A DNA stretch of 64,000 bases, from assembly GCA_047921455.1 (NCBI GenBank), contig JBLRWC010000006.1:27407-91406 (forward strand), given 5' to 3'. The notes beneath the pieces were generated by a model. The model was not told where the DNA came from and did not search any database. It saw nothing but the letters and a program-made list of their open reading frames with translations. The stretch is from XN24 sp047921455. GTDB lineage: Bacteria; Pseudomonadota; Gammaproteobacteria; Steroidobacterales; XN24. The position numbers and the translations under genes were made by a program. Position 1 is the first letter of the stretch. Each line of letters begins with the position of its first letter. Below, in pieces: positions 25,653-34,807 of this stretch.

Positions 25653-27509
25653 TCAGTCTGTCTCCCGCTTGAGCCAGTGATCCATGACAGTGCGGGCGAT
25701 CGGCGCCGCCGCACCGCTGCCGCTGCCGCCGTTCTCGACCAGCACAGCGACCGCAATGCGCGGATTCTCGGCGGGCGCAAAGGCGATGAACAGGGCATGC
25801 GGCCGGTGGCGTTCATCGACGAGGTCTTCGTCGTATTCTTCACCCTGGGCGATGCCGATGACCTGTGATGTGCCGGTCTTGCCCGCAATGGTCCATTGCG
25901 AACCGGCACCGGAGGCGCGGGCGGTGCCGCGCGGGCCGTGGACGACGGCGATCATCGAGTCCACGGCTTCTTCGATCTGTGCCGGGGCGACCTGGATAGC
26001 TGGCAAGGGGGTGGGGGCAAGCGTTTCGCGCGCGCCGCTGACGGGGTCCTCGACGGCCGCGAGCAGGGTCGGGCGAAAGCCCTGGCCGCGGTTGCCTAGA
26101 ATCGCCGCCGCCTGCGCCAGTTGTAAAGGCGTGGCAAGCATATAGCCTTGGCCGATGCCGGTGATCACCGTCTCGCCGGGAAACCAGGCTTGGTCTTCAC
26201 GCTGGCGAAAGGCACTGCGTTTCCAGTCGCGGGACGGCACCAGGCCGGTCTGCTCCCCGGGGATATCGATACCGGTAGGGCCGCCGAGCCCGAATTTGCC
26301 GAGGAACTCGTGCATGCGCTCGATGCCCAGCGTGACCGCCAGGCGGTAGAAATAAACGTCGCAGGACTGCGCCACGGAGTCCTGCAGGTTGACGGTGCCG
26401 TGGCCGGTCCTGCGCCAGTCGCGGTAGCGGTGCGAGTGATTGGGCAGACTGAACCAGCCGGGGCAGAAAACCGTGTCGTGGCCGTGAATCACGCCGTAAT
26501 GCAAGCCCGCCAGCGCCAGCATCGGCTTGATGGTCGAGCCGGGTGGATACTGGCCGCGCAAGGCGCGGTTGAAGAGCGGCTGGTCGATGTCGGTTTGCAG
26601 CGCGCGGTATTGATCACGGGAGATGCCGGAGCTGAACAAGTTCGGGTCGTAACCCGGCACGCTGGCCAGGGCCAGCACCTCGCCATTGCGCGGATCCAGC
26701 GCGACGACCGAGCCGCGGCGTCCTTGCAAAGCCTGTTCCGCGACCTGCTGCAATTCCAGGTCAATGGTCAGGTGCACGTTGCGACCCGGCACGGGATCGT
26801 TGCGCTCCAGTTCCTGGAGGGTGCGACCCTGCGCATTTACGAGGATTTGCCGATACCCTGTCGAGCCGTGCAACAGGCCTTCCCAGGCGCGTTCAGCGCC
26901 GATGCGGCCAGTCTGGGCGGTACCGGCATAATTGGCGGTGTCGAGTCTTTGCAGGTCGTTTTCGCTGATGGCGCCGACGTATCCGAACGCATGCGAGCCG
27001 CTTTCCCGGTAAGGATAATGGCGCGCCAGCCGCGCCTGGATGTCCACGCCGGGGAAACGCGGCCGCTGCACGGCAAAGCGCGCCGCGTCTTGTTCACTGA
27101 GGCGATGACGCAGGATCGTCGGTTCGAATCTGCGCTGGCTCCTGAGCTGGCTCGTGATGCGCGGCAGGTCCTCGTCGTGCACCAGTCCCAGCCTGCGGAG
27201 CTCCGCGAGGGTACTCTCGATATCGCGAACCTGCTCGGGGATCAGTTCCAGCTGGTAGACGGGCCGGTTTTCGGCCAGCAGCCGGCCGTTGCGGTCGAAC
27301 AGCAGGCCGCGCACCGGCGGCACCGGTTCGATGCGTACCCGGTTACCGTGCGAGAGTCGGCTGAAGTGTTCGAAATGCACGACTTGCAAATCCACCAGCC
27401 GGTACACCACCAGCCCGGCCAGCAGCGTGACGATGACTGCCGCAGCGATGATGCGCCCGAGAAACATGCGCTGCTCGTGCCAGTGGTCCTTGAGATGATC
27501 GATGCTCAT
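25653..27509 (-). CDS. mrdA: Penicillin-binding protein 2 (elongasome transpeptidase)
   Basis: A 618-residue class B PBP. One N-terminal transmembrane helix (about 18-38), dimerisation domain, then the transpeptidase domain with nucleophile Ser325 and Lys328 (PPGSTIKPM), the SCD motif in VAQSCDVYFYR, and KTGTSQ. It cross-links side-wall peptidoglycan as RodA's partner, and the two genes are one base apart. Its ATG overlaps the mreD stop. Confidence 0.97.
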   Translation of the reverse strand: MSIDHLKDHWHEQRMFLGRIIAAAVIVTLLAGLVVYRLVDLQVVHFEHFSRLSHGNRVRIEPVPPVRGLLFDRNGRLLAENRPVYQLELIPEQVRDIESTLAELRRLGLVHDEDLPRITSQLRSQRRFEPTILRHRLSEQDAARFAVQRPRFPGVDIQARLARHYPYRESGSHAFGYVGAISENDLQRLDTANYAGTAQTGRIGAERAWEGLLHGSTGYRQILVNAQGRTLQELERNDPVPGRNVHLTIDLELQQVAEQALQGRRGSVVALDPRNGEVLALASVPGYDPNLFSSGISRDQYRALQTDIDQPLFNRALRGQYPPGSTIKPMLALAGLHYGVIHGHDTVFCPGWFSLPNHSHRYRDWRRTGHGTVNLQDSVAQSCDVYFYRLAVTLGIERMHEFLGKFGLGGPTGIDIPGEQTGLVPSRDWKRSAFRQREDQAWFPGETVITGIGQGYMLATPLQLAQAAAILGNRGQGFRPTLLAAVEDPVSGARETLAPTPLPAIQVAPAQIEEAVDSMIAVVHGPRGTARASGAGSQWTIAGKTGTSQVIGIAQGEEYDEDLVDERHRPHALFIAFAPAENPRIAVAVLVENGGSGSGAAAPIARTVMDHWLKRETD

Positions 27510-27997
27510 ATGAGCGCCCGGAATCGCCCGCGCAGGCCGTCGAGCACGGCGACGAGAATGGGCCAGGCGAGCATGGCCGCGAGGGTCGGCGCGGTGCGTT
27601 CCCAGCTCAGTTCAGCGCCGGCCGTCATGCCGTCAACCCAGAACAACAGGAACTGGTGGGCCGCAACCAGCGCGCCGATGGCCATGGTTTGTTGCCAGAT
27701 CGGGAACAGGCGCAAGCGCAGGTGAAGGTGCAGCGTCAGCCAGGTGGCTACCGTCATCGCCAGCGCATGCTGACCAAGCACGCCCCCCTTGAGTATGTCG
27801 AGCACCAGCCCGGCGAACCAGGCCAGCGCCAGTCCGTACCGGCGCGGGTAGGCGAGCGCCCAGTAGATCATGGTCAGCGCCAGCCAGGGCGGTCGCCAGG
27901 CCGCGAGGTCGCCGGGCAGGGGGGTGACTTCGAGCGAGAGCGCGACCAGCAGCGATAGCAGTACCGACCAGCTCGGCAGGCGGGGTGCGGCGCTCAT
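27506..27997 (-). CDS. mreD: Rod shape-determining protein MreD
   Basis: A 163-residue inner-membrane protein with about five hydrophobic helices. It has the family segments PPWLALTMIYWALAYPRRYG and GLVLDILKGGVLGQHALAMT. It links MreC to the elongation machinery. It overlaps mreC and mrdA by 4 bases on each side. Confidence 0.95.
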   Translation of the reverse strand: MSAAPRLPSWSVLLSLLVALSLEVTPLPGDLAAWRPPWLALTMIYWALAYPRRYGLALAWFAGLVLDILKGGVLGQHALAMTVATWLTLHLHLRLRLFPIWQQTMAIGALVAAHQFLLFWVDGMTAGAELSWERTAPTLAAMLAWPILVAVLDGLRGRFRALI

Positions 27998-28911
27998 GGC
28001 TCAACCTCGTCGTCCGGCGTGACGAGGGCGTTGGCGACCTCGCTTTCCACTGCCGGCGGATCAGCTTCGCCGCCTTTCCAGACCAGCAGTACCTGGCGGG
28101 TGCGGTTGAGCGCTGCAGTCGGCTCCGCCTCGACGCGCGCAAACGGTTCACCCGGGCGCCGCTCCACGCGCGTGACCTGCGCCACCGGGTAGCCCGCCGG
28201 GAAGGCATCACCGAGCCCGGAGGTGGTCAGCAGGTCGCCAATCCGGATATCGGCGCTGTTCGGCAGGAACGGGAGCTCCAGTCGCGTGACGTCGCCCATG
28301 CCCAGCGCCACCGTGCGCAAGCCGTTGCGATTCAATTCAACCGGTGTGGCGTGGCTCGGGTCGCTGATCAGGATCGCTTCCGAGCCGAGTGGGTTGACCT
28401 GCACCACCTGGCCGACGATTCCCTCGGCATCCAGCAGCGCCTGGCCCGCATAGACGCCGGCATGTGCGCCGCGATTCAGGGCGATGCGATGGCGATACGG
28501 GTCGAGGTCTACCGCCAGGATTTCGGCGACCTGGACGCGATTCGCCAGTCGCGCGGGCGATTCCATCAAGGACCGCAGGCGTGCATTTTCGGCCTCGAGC
28601 GTCGCCAGTTGCTGCATGCCGGCGCGCAGGCGCAGGCTTTCGATCCTCAGGTCGCGATTTTCCGCCACCAGCCGGCTGCGTTCCGCCAACCGTTCCCGTG
28701 TCCAGCCGAAGGTCGCCGAGGGCATGTCCACGAGCACCCGGATAGGGTAGACCGCCACGGAGAGCGCATCGCGCACGGTCTCCAGGTGGCCCTGCCGATG
28801 GTCGAGCACCATCAGCGCGACGGACAACAGCGCCATTAGCACCATGCGAGTGCCGAGCGAAGGTCCGCGATCGAACAGCGGCTTGTTGTCTGTCTGGTCG
28901 ATTGGGCTCAC
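27994..28911 (-). CDS. mreC: Rod shape-determining protein MreC
   Basis: A 305-residue bitopic protein: basic N-terminus, one transmembrane helix (about 22-38), a coiled coil (about 70-115), then the periplasmic beta domain (VAEILAVDLDPYRHRIALNR, GIVGQVVQVNPLGSEAILIS, GDLLTTSGLGDAFPAGYPVA). It activates the RodA-PBP2 complex. It follows mreB with a 61-base gap. Confidence 0.95.
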   Translation of the reverse strand: MSPIDQTDNKPLFDRGPSLGTRMVLMALLSVALMVLDHRQGHLETVRDALSVAVYPIRVLVDMPSATFGWTRERLAERSRLVAENRDLRIESLRLRAGMQQLATLEAENARLRSLMESPARLANRVQVAEILAVDLDPYRHRIALNRGAHAGVYAGQALLDAEGIVGQVVQVNPLGSEAILISDPSHATPVELNRNGLRTVALGMGDVTRLELPFLPNSADIRIGDLLTTSGLGDAFPAGYPVAQVTRVERRPGEPFARVEAEPTAALNRTRQVLLVWKGGEADPPAVESEVANALVTPDDEVEP

Positions 28912-28972
28912 GGTGGAGTCACTGCCAACCGTCGCCTGTCGTGGACCAGGGACGGAAGGTAAGGCCAGCGGG

Positions 28973-30016
28973 TCACTCTATTCCGAACAGGCCGGGCCCG
29001 TGCTGATCGAGCAGCTCCAGTACCTTGCCTCCGCCGAGAGCCACGCAGGTGAGCGGTTCGTCGGCAATAATGACGGGGAGTCCGGTTTCTTCCATCAGCA
29101 GCTTGTCGAGGTCGCGCAGCAGCGCGCCGCCGCCGGTCAGCACGATGCCACGATCCGCGACATCGGCGCCGAGTTCCGGCGGGGTTTGCTCGAGGGCCGC
29201 TTTTACAGCGCCGACGATGCCCTGCAGCGGTTCCTGCAAGGCCTCGAGAATTTCGTTTGAATTCAAGGTGAAACTGCGCGGCACGCCCTCCGACAGGTTG
29301 CGGCCGCGCACGGAAATCTCGAGCACTTCCTGGCCCGGATACGCGGCGCCGATCTCGTGCTTGATGCGCTCAGCCGTCGCCTCGCCGATCAGGATGCCGT
29401 AGTTGCGCCGAACGTAGCTCATGATCGCTTCGTCGAAGCGATCGCCGCCGATCCGCACCGAAGCTGCGTAGACGATGCCATTGAGCGAGATGACGGCGAC
29501 TTCGGAGGTGCCGCCGCCGATATCGAGGACCATGGAGCCGCGCGCTTCGCCGACCGGCATGCCGGCCCCGATCGCGGCCGCCATCGGTTCCTCGACCAGG
29601 TAAACCTTGCGCGCGCCGGCGCCTTCCGCAGATTCACGGATCGCACGGCGCTCAACCTGGGTCGAGCCATAGGGCACACAGACCAGGACGCGGGGGCTTG
29701 GGCGGAAATAGCGGCTGCCATGCGCCTTCTTGATGAAGTGCTGAAGCATTTTCTCGGTCACCGTGAAATCCGCGATCACGCCGTCCTTCAACGGGCGGAT
29801 GGCAGTGATATTGCCCGGGGTGCGGCCCAGCATCATCTTGGCCTCGGTGCCGACGGCCTGGACCGTCCGGCCGCCGCGCGCGGATTCCTCGCGGATGGCC
29901 ACCACGGAGGGCTCGTTGAGCACGATGCCCCGCCCCCTGACGTAAATCAGTGTGTTCGCCGTGCCCAGGTCGATGGACAGGTCGTTGGAGAAATAACCCC
30001 GAATATTCTTAAACAT
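28973..30016 (-). CDS. mreB: Rod shape-determining actin homologue MreB
   Basis: A 347-residue cytoskeletal ATPase. Phosphate-1 motif DLGTANTLIYV, phosphate-2 DIGGGTSEVAVISL, VCVPYGSTQVERRAIRESA and the C-terminal GGGALLRDLDKLL are all present. It is the first gene of a ten-gene minus-strand cell-elongation cluster that ends at lipB, and is divergent from gatC across 167 bases. Confidence 0.97.
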   Translation of the reverse strand: MFKNIRGYFSNDLSIDLGTANTLIYVRGRGIVLNEPSVVAIREESARGGRTVQAVGTEAKMMLGRTPGNITAIRPLKDGVIADFTVTEKMLQHFIKKAHGSRYFRPSPRVLVCVPYGSTQVERRAIRESAEGAGARKVYLVEEPMAAAIGAGMPVGEARGSMVLDIGGGTSEVAVISLNGIVYAASVRIGGDRFDEAIMSYVRRNYGILIGEATAERIKHEIGAAYPGQEVLEISVRGRNLSEGVPRSFTLNSNEILEALQEPLQGIVGAVKAALEQTPPELGADVADRGIVLTGGGALLRDLDKLLMEETGLPVIIADEPLTCVALGGGKVLELLDQHGPGLFGIE

Positions 30017-30183
30017 AGGTGACTGGGCAGGCTGCAGGCGGAGGCTGTGGGGCGGCGCCGCGGGCGCCGGATGACTTCGGTCGACAAGCTCGCAAATTTA
30101 GCAACGGGGGCGACTTCGGGCAAGCGCAAGGGTATCATCGAAAGCTTGTTCAAAGTGCTTTTCCCAAGCCCCAGGAGACCCGC

Positions 30184-30471
30184 ATGAAGCTTAGCCGACA
30201 CGAGGTCGAGTCTATCGCGCACCTCGCGAGGCTGGAAATTTCGGCCGACCAGATTCCCGTATATGTTGACAACCTGTCGCGGATTATCGATTTCGTGCAG
30301 CAGTTGGAGCGGGCCGACACCGAGGGCGTGACCCCGATGGCCCATCCCCTCAACATGACGCAGCCGCTGCGGGACGACGTCGTGACGGAAACTGATCAGC
30401 GCGCACTTTACCAGCAGAATGCCGAGGCGGTGGAATCCGGGTTATACCTGGTTCCCCGGGTCATCGAGTAA
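30184..30471 (+). CDS. gatC: Asp/Glu-tRNA amidotransferase subunit C
   Basis: A 95-residue GatC (VESIAHLARLEIS, IIDFVQQLERADTEGVTPM, LREDVV-like LRDDVVTE). It stabilises the GatA-GatB heterodimer. The start at 30184 is preceded by CAGGAG. First gene of gatCAB, divergent from mreB. Confidence 0.95.
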   Translation: MKLSRHEVESIAHLARLEISADQIPVYVDNLSRIIDFVQQLERADTEGVTPMAHPLNMTQPLRDDVVTETDQRALYQQNAEAVESGLYLVPRVIE

Positions 30472-30488
30472 CCAAGGAGCAAGGACGC

Positions 30489-31946
30489 ATGCACGGCATG
30501 ACATTGGCCGGGATCGCCCGCGCCCTGCGCGCCCGCGAATTCAGCAGCGCGGAACTCGTGAGCCACTTGCTGGAGCGGATCGGCAAGCTCGATGGCGAGT
30601 TGAATTCCTTCATCACATTGACTGGCGAAGCGGCGCTGGACGCGGCTCGGGCGGCCGACGCGCAGCTGGCCAACGGCGGCGGGTCACCGCTGACCGGCCT
30701 GCCCATCGCTCACAAGGACATTTTTTGTACGGCGGGCGTGAAGACGACTTGCGGTTCGCGCATGCTGGACAATTTTGTCTCGCCCTATGACGCCACCGTG
30801 GTCGAGCGTTTGCGCGCGGCCGGCGTCATTATGCTCGGCAAGACCAACATGGATGAATTTGCCATGGGTTCGTCGAACGAGACGAGCTTCTATGGCCCGG
30901 TGCGCAATCCCTGGGACCTCGATCGTGTTCCGGGCGGCTCGTCGGGCGGTTCGGCGGCGGCGGTAGCCGCGCGACTGGTGCCGGCCGCGACCGGTACCGA
31001 TACCGGCGGGTCGATTCGGCAACCGGCCGCACTCGCCGGCATCACCGGCATCAAGCCGACCTATGGCCGGGTCTCCCGCTACGGCATGATTGCCTTTGCA
31101 TCCAGCCTGGACCAGGCCGGGGTATTGACGCAGACGGCGGAAGACGCCGCCCTGTTGCTCGGGCACATGTCGGGCCACGACCCGCGCGACTCGACCTCCG
31201 TCGATGCGCCGGTGCCGGACTACACGGCTGGCCTGGGAGCGTCGCTCGAGGGGCTCAGGATCGGGCTGGTGGAGGAATTTCTCGACGAGGGACTCGACGC
31301 AGAGAATGCCGCCGCGATCGAGGCGGCGCTCAAGGTGCTGGAGGGCCTTGGCGCGAAGGTACAGCGCGTCAGCCTGCCCAATATCGGCTTGTCGGTGCCG
31401 ACGTACTACGTGGTGGCGCCGGCGGAGTGTTCGTCCAACCTGTCGCGCTTCGACGGCGTGCGTTTCGGTTATCGCGCCGCCGCGCCGCGCGACCTGGAAG
31501 ATCTTTACAAGCGCAGCCGTGGCGAGGGTTTCGGCGCGGAGGTCAAGCGCCGCATCATGACCGGTACGTACGTGCTGTCGGCGGGTTACTACGACGCCTA
31601 CTACCTGAAGGCGCAGCGCTCACGACAGCTGATCGCGGCGGATTTCCGGCGCGCCTTCGAGAGTGTGGACGTGCTGGTCGGACCGACCTCGCCGACGCCG
31701 GCGTTTGCGCTTGGCGCCAAGGTGGACGACCCGGTCACCATGTATCTCAACGATATTTATACGATCGGCGTCAACCTGGCTGGTCTGCCCGGCTTGTCGG
31801 CGCCGTGCGGCTTCGTCAACGGACTGCCGGTCGGGCTGCAAATTATCGGCCGCGCATTCGACGAAGGACGCATCCTGAATGTCGCGCATCGTTATCAGCA
31901 GGCAACAGACTGGCATGCGAGGGCGCCAGGCGGCGCTTTCGCCTGA
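30489..31946 (+). CDS. gatA: Asp/Glu-tRNA amidotransferase subunit A
   Basis: A 485-residue amidase-signature protein that releases ammonia from glutamine for transamidation of Glu-tRNA-Gln or Asp-tRNA-Asn. The Ser-cisSer-Lys triad is Lys76 (AHKDIF), Ser151 (GGSSGGS) and Ser175 (DTGGSIRQPA). Length is typical. It is 17 bases after gatC and 11 before gatB. Confidence 0.97.
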   Translation: MHGMTLAGIARALRAREFSSAELVSHLLERIGKLDGELNSFITLTGEAALDAARAADAQLANGGGSPLTGLPIAHKDIFCTAGVKTTCGSRMLDNFVSPYDATVVERLRAAGVIMLGKTNMDEFAMGSSNETSFYGPVRNPWDLDRVPGGSSGGSAAAVAARLVPAATGTDTGGSIRQPAALAGITGIKPTYGRVSRYGMIAFASSLDQAGVLTQTAEDAALLLGHMSGHDPRDSTSVDAPVPDYTAGLGASLEGLRIGLVEEFLDEGLDAENAAAIEAALKVLEGLGAKVQRVSLPNIGLSVPTYYVVAPAECSSNLSRFDGVRFGYRAAAPRDLEDLYKRSRGEGFGAEVKRRIMTGTYVLSAGYYDAYYLKAQRSRQLIAADFRRAFESVDVLVGPTSPTPAFALGAKVDDPVTMYLNDIYTIGVNLAGLPGLSAPCGFVNGLPVGLQIIGRAFDEGRILNVAHRYQQATDWHARAPGGAFA

Positions 31947-31957
31947 GGAATTAGTGC

Positions 31958-33391
31958 ATGGAATGGGAAACTGTCATCGGGCTGGAGATCCACGCCCAGC
32001 TTGCCACTCGCAGCAAGATTTTCTCGCCCGCCGCGACGGCTTACGGGGCTGCGCCGAACTCGCAGGCCTGCCTGGTCGATCTTGGCTACCCGGGCGTGCT
32101 GCCAGTGCTCAACAAGGGCGTTGTCAAGATGGCCATCGCCTTTGGCCTGGCGAGCGAGTCCACCATTGCCGCGCGCTCGGTCTTTGCGCGCAAGAACTAC
32201 TTTTACCCCGACCTGCCGAAGGGCTACCAGATCAGCCAGTACGAGCTGCCGATCGTGCACGATGGTCGCATCGAGGTGCAGCTCGACGACGGCGCGCGCA
32301 AGGTCATCGGCATCACGCGCGCGCACCTCGAGGAAGACGCCGGCAAGTCGTTGCACGAGGACTTCCAGGGCCAGTCGGGCATCGACCTGAACCGCGCCGG
32401 GACGCCGCTGCTGGAAATCGTTTCTGAGCCCGACATGCGTTCGGCCAGGGAAGCGGTCGCCTACATGAAGGCGATTCACCAGCTGGTCCGCTACCTGGGT
32501 ATTTGCGACGGCAACATGCAGGAAGGCTCGTTTCGCTGTGACGCCAACATCTCGGTGCGACCGGTAGGGCGGCACAAGTTCGGCACGCGCGCGGAAATCA
32601 AGAACCTCAATTCCTTCCGCTTCGTCGAGCGCGCCATCCTGTTCGAGGTGGAGCGCCAGATCGATATTCTCGAGTCGGGCGGCAGCGTGGTACAGGAGAC
32701 CCGCCTGTACGACCCGGACCGCGACGAGACCCGGCCGATGCGCAGCAAGGAGGAGGCCAACGATTACCGCTACTTCCCGGACCCGGACCTGCTGCCGCTG
32801 GAGATCGGGCCGGAGCTCGTGGAGGAAGTACGCAACGCCTTACCGGAGTTGCCGGCGCGCAAGCGGGAACGGTTCATGCACGAGTACGGCTTGTCGGAAT
32901 ACGATGCCGGCGTGCTGAGCATGAGCCGCGCGGTCGCCGACTACTTCGAAACCGCCGCCGCTGGCGTCGCCGACAAGAAGCTGGCGGCCAATTGGGTCAT
33001 GGGCGAGTTGGCCGGCGCGCTGAACAAGGCCGGCCTGGAAATTTCCGCGAGCCCGGTCAGCGCGGAAGACCTGCTCGGCCTGCTGCGTCGCATCGAGGAC
33101 GACACCATCTCCGGCAAGATCGCAAAAGAGGTCTTCGAGGCCATGTGGTCCGGGGAAGGGGATGCGGACGCCGTCATCGAGGCGCGCGGGCTGAAGCAGA
33201 TCACCGACGCCGGTTCGGTCGAGGCGATTATTCGCGAAGTCATGGCGGCCAATCCACAACAACTCGAACAGTACCGCGCGGGCAAGGACAAGCTGTTCGG
33301 CTTCTTTGTCGGCCAGGTCATGAAATCGACCGGCGGGAAGGCCAACCCGGCGCTGGTCAACCAGTTATTGAAAAAACTGCTGGCTGAATGA
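31958..33391 (+). CDS. gatB: Asp/Glu-tRNA amidotransferase subunit B
   Basis: A 477-residue GatB that phosphorylates and amidates the mischarged aminoacyl-tRNA. WETVIGLEIHAQL at the N-terminus, ARKNYFYPDLPKGYQISQYE, DLNRAGTPLLEIVSEPD, and a C-terminal YqeY-like helical domain (EAIIREVMAANPQQLEQYRA). Its stop overlaps the hslO start by 4 bases. Confidence 0.97.
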   Translation: MEWETVIGLEIHAQLATRSKIFSPAATAYGAAPNSQACLVDLGYPGVLPVLNKGVVKMAIAFGLASESTIAARSVFARKNYFYPDLPKGYQISQYELPIVHDGRIEVQLDDGARKVIGITRAHLEEDAGKSLHEDFQGQSGIDLNRAGTPLLEIVSEPDMRSAREAVAYMKAIHQLVRYLGICDGNMQEGSFRCDANISVRPVGRHKFGTRAEIKNLNSFRFVERAILFEVERQIDILESGGSVVQETRLYDPDRDETRPMRSKEEANDYRYFPDPDLLPLEIGPELVEEVRNALPELPARKRERFMHEYGLSEYDAGVLSMSRAVADYFETAAAGVADKKLAANWVMGELAGALNKAGLEISASPVSAEDLLGLLRRIEDDTISGKIAKEVFEAMWSGEGDADAVIEARGLKQITDAGSVEAIIREVMAANPQQLEQYRAGKDKLFGFFVGQVMKSTGGKANPALVNQLLKKLLAE

Positions 33392-34272
33392 TGGATGGGG
33401 ACGCGCTGCGGCGCTTCATGTTCCAGGATTTTCCCGTGCGCGGCGAACACGTCCGCCTCGAGGAGAGCTGGCGCGCCGTGCTGGCGCGGCAGGACTATCC
33501 ACCGGCCGTGCGCGCGGTGCTGGGCGAGGCGATGGCGGCGGCGGTGCTGTTGGCCTCGACACTCAAGTTCGACGGCGTGCTGACGCTGCAGATCCAGGGG
33601 GAAGGTCCTCTGCACCTGCTGGTCGCCCAGTGCGGCAGCGATCTCATGGTGCGGGGTCTCGCCAAGTGGAAAGGTGAAGATCCGCGCGGCTCGCTGGCAG
33701 AGTTGACCGGCAGCGGGCGGCTCGCGATCACGATCGAGCGGCGCAAGAAAAGTGAACGCTACCAGGGCATCGTGCTGGCCGACACCGACACACTGGCGAC
33801 TTGTCTCGAGGCGTATTTCGCGCAATCCGAGCAATTGCCGACCCGGATCTGGCTGGCGGCGGACGGCTGCAGCGCAGCCGGCATGTTGTTGCAACAACTG
33901 CCCGGCAAGGCGACCGACAGACCGGACCCGGACGGTTGGCGACGCGCGGGAATCCTGGCCGATACCCTCGGCGGCAACGAATTACTGGCGCTCGACGCCG
34001 CGGCGCTGTTGCGCCGCCTGTTTTACGAGGAAGACCTGCGCTTGGCGGATCGGCGCGACGTGCTGTTCCGCTGCAGTTGCACCCGCCAGCGGGTCGAGTC
34101 AGCGATGCGACTGCTCGGCCGCGACGAACTCGCCGGCCTGCTGGCCGCGGAAGGAAAGATCGAGGTGCGCTGCGAGTTCTGCAACGAGGCCTACAGCCTC
34201 GATACGGTGGATGTCGAACAGCTGCTGACCGACGAGAGCATCCTGCCGCCGGCTTCGGGCCGGCTGCACTAG
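33388..34272 (+). CDS. hslO: Redox-regulated holdase chaperone Hsp33
   Basis: A 294-residue Hsp33. The C-terminal zinc site is complete: Cys229 and Cys231 (FRCSCTRQRVE), then Cys262 and Cys265 (VRCEFCNEAY). Oxidation of these releases zinc and activates the chaperone. The ATGs at 33388 and 33391 both fit; the first overlaps the gatB TGA. It meets the thioesterase gene tail to tail with a 4-base overlap. Confidence 0.95.
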   Translation: MMDGDALRRFMFQDFPVRGEHVRLEESWRAVLARQDYPPAVRAVLGEAMAAAVLLASTLKFDGVLTLQIQGEGPLHLLVAQCGSDLMVRGLAKWKGEDPRGSLAELTGSGRLAITIERRKKSERYQGIVLADTDTLATCLEAYFAQSEQLPTRIWLAADGCSAAGMLLQQLPGKATDRPDPDGWRRAGILADTLGGNELLALDAAALLRRLFYEEDLRLADRRDVLFRCSCTRQRVESAMRLLGRDELAGLLAAEGKIEVRCEFCNEAYSLDTVDVEQLLTDESILPPASGRLH

Positions 34273-34748
34273 GCTGCTTCCGGCGCGCCGAAAGCAACGA
34301 ATTCCCCGATAAAACGCGCCGCCACTGAGTCGCCCGGTCCACGAATCTCCACGGGCACGGTGAGCCGTGCGCGCCCGCGGTCCGCGAGGGCGGCGCGAAA
34401 CACGGCGCTGGCGGCCGGGGTGGGCATGGTCGCCTGCGCCAGCAACTCGCCCGAAACGGGCGCCAGGAAGCGCATCTGTGCGTCGCGGATCACGACGTGC
34501 CGGGCGCCCGGCGTACCCGCCGCGACCAGCGTGACTCCCCAGCCGGCCAAGGTGGCCAGGCCCTGCAGGCTGCCGCCGAAGGCGCTGCCCATGTGATTGC
34601 GGTTCGGCGCCAGCGGCGCCGCCAGCTCGAGCAGATGTTCGTCGAGGCGGCGGATTTCGACCGCCATTGCGCTCGCCAGGGGAATGCCCTCGGCCCAGAG
34701 TTGCTCGAGTCGCCGTTGCCAGTTCGCCATGGCTTGTTCGGGTTCCAT
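34269..34748 (-). CDS. YiiD-type hot-dog thioesterase domain protein
   Basis: A 159-residue protein resembling the C-terminal thioesterase domain of E. coli YiiD: LEQLWAEGIPLASAMAVEI, LAPNRNHMGSAFGGSLQGLA with the hot-dog helix, then RDAQMRFLAPVSGELLAQ. The substrate is unknown. It is divergent from the sahR-like gene across 59 bases that contain a strong palindrome, so the same operator could control both. Confidence 0.8.
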   Translation of the reverse strand: MEPEQAMANWQRRLEQLWAEGIPLASAMAVEIRRLDEHLLELAAPLAPNRNHMGSAFGGSLQGLATLAGWGVTLVAAGTPGARHVVIRDAQMRFLAPVSGELLAQATMPTPAASAVFRAALADRGRARLTVPVEIRGPGDSVAARFIGEFVAFGAPEAA

Positions 34749-34758
34749 GTTTACACCT

Positions 34759-34778
34759 ATATAACGATATGTTTATAT
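34759..34778. promoter_or_regulatory. Candidate SahR operator: 20-bp imperfect palindrome
   Basis: ATATAACGATATGTTTATAT matches its own reverse complement at 16 of 20 positions (ATATAA, central ATAT, TTATAT). It is strikingly AT-rich in a GC-rich genome. It lies 10 bases upstream of the thioesterase ATG and 29 bases upstream of the sahR-like ATG. ArsR-family repressors bind such palindromes. Assignment to this regulator is inferred from position. Confidence 0.65.
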
Positions 34779-34807
34779 GTGCGCCACGTTATTTCCCCGG
34801 GATCTCC

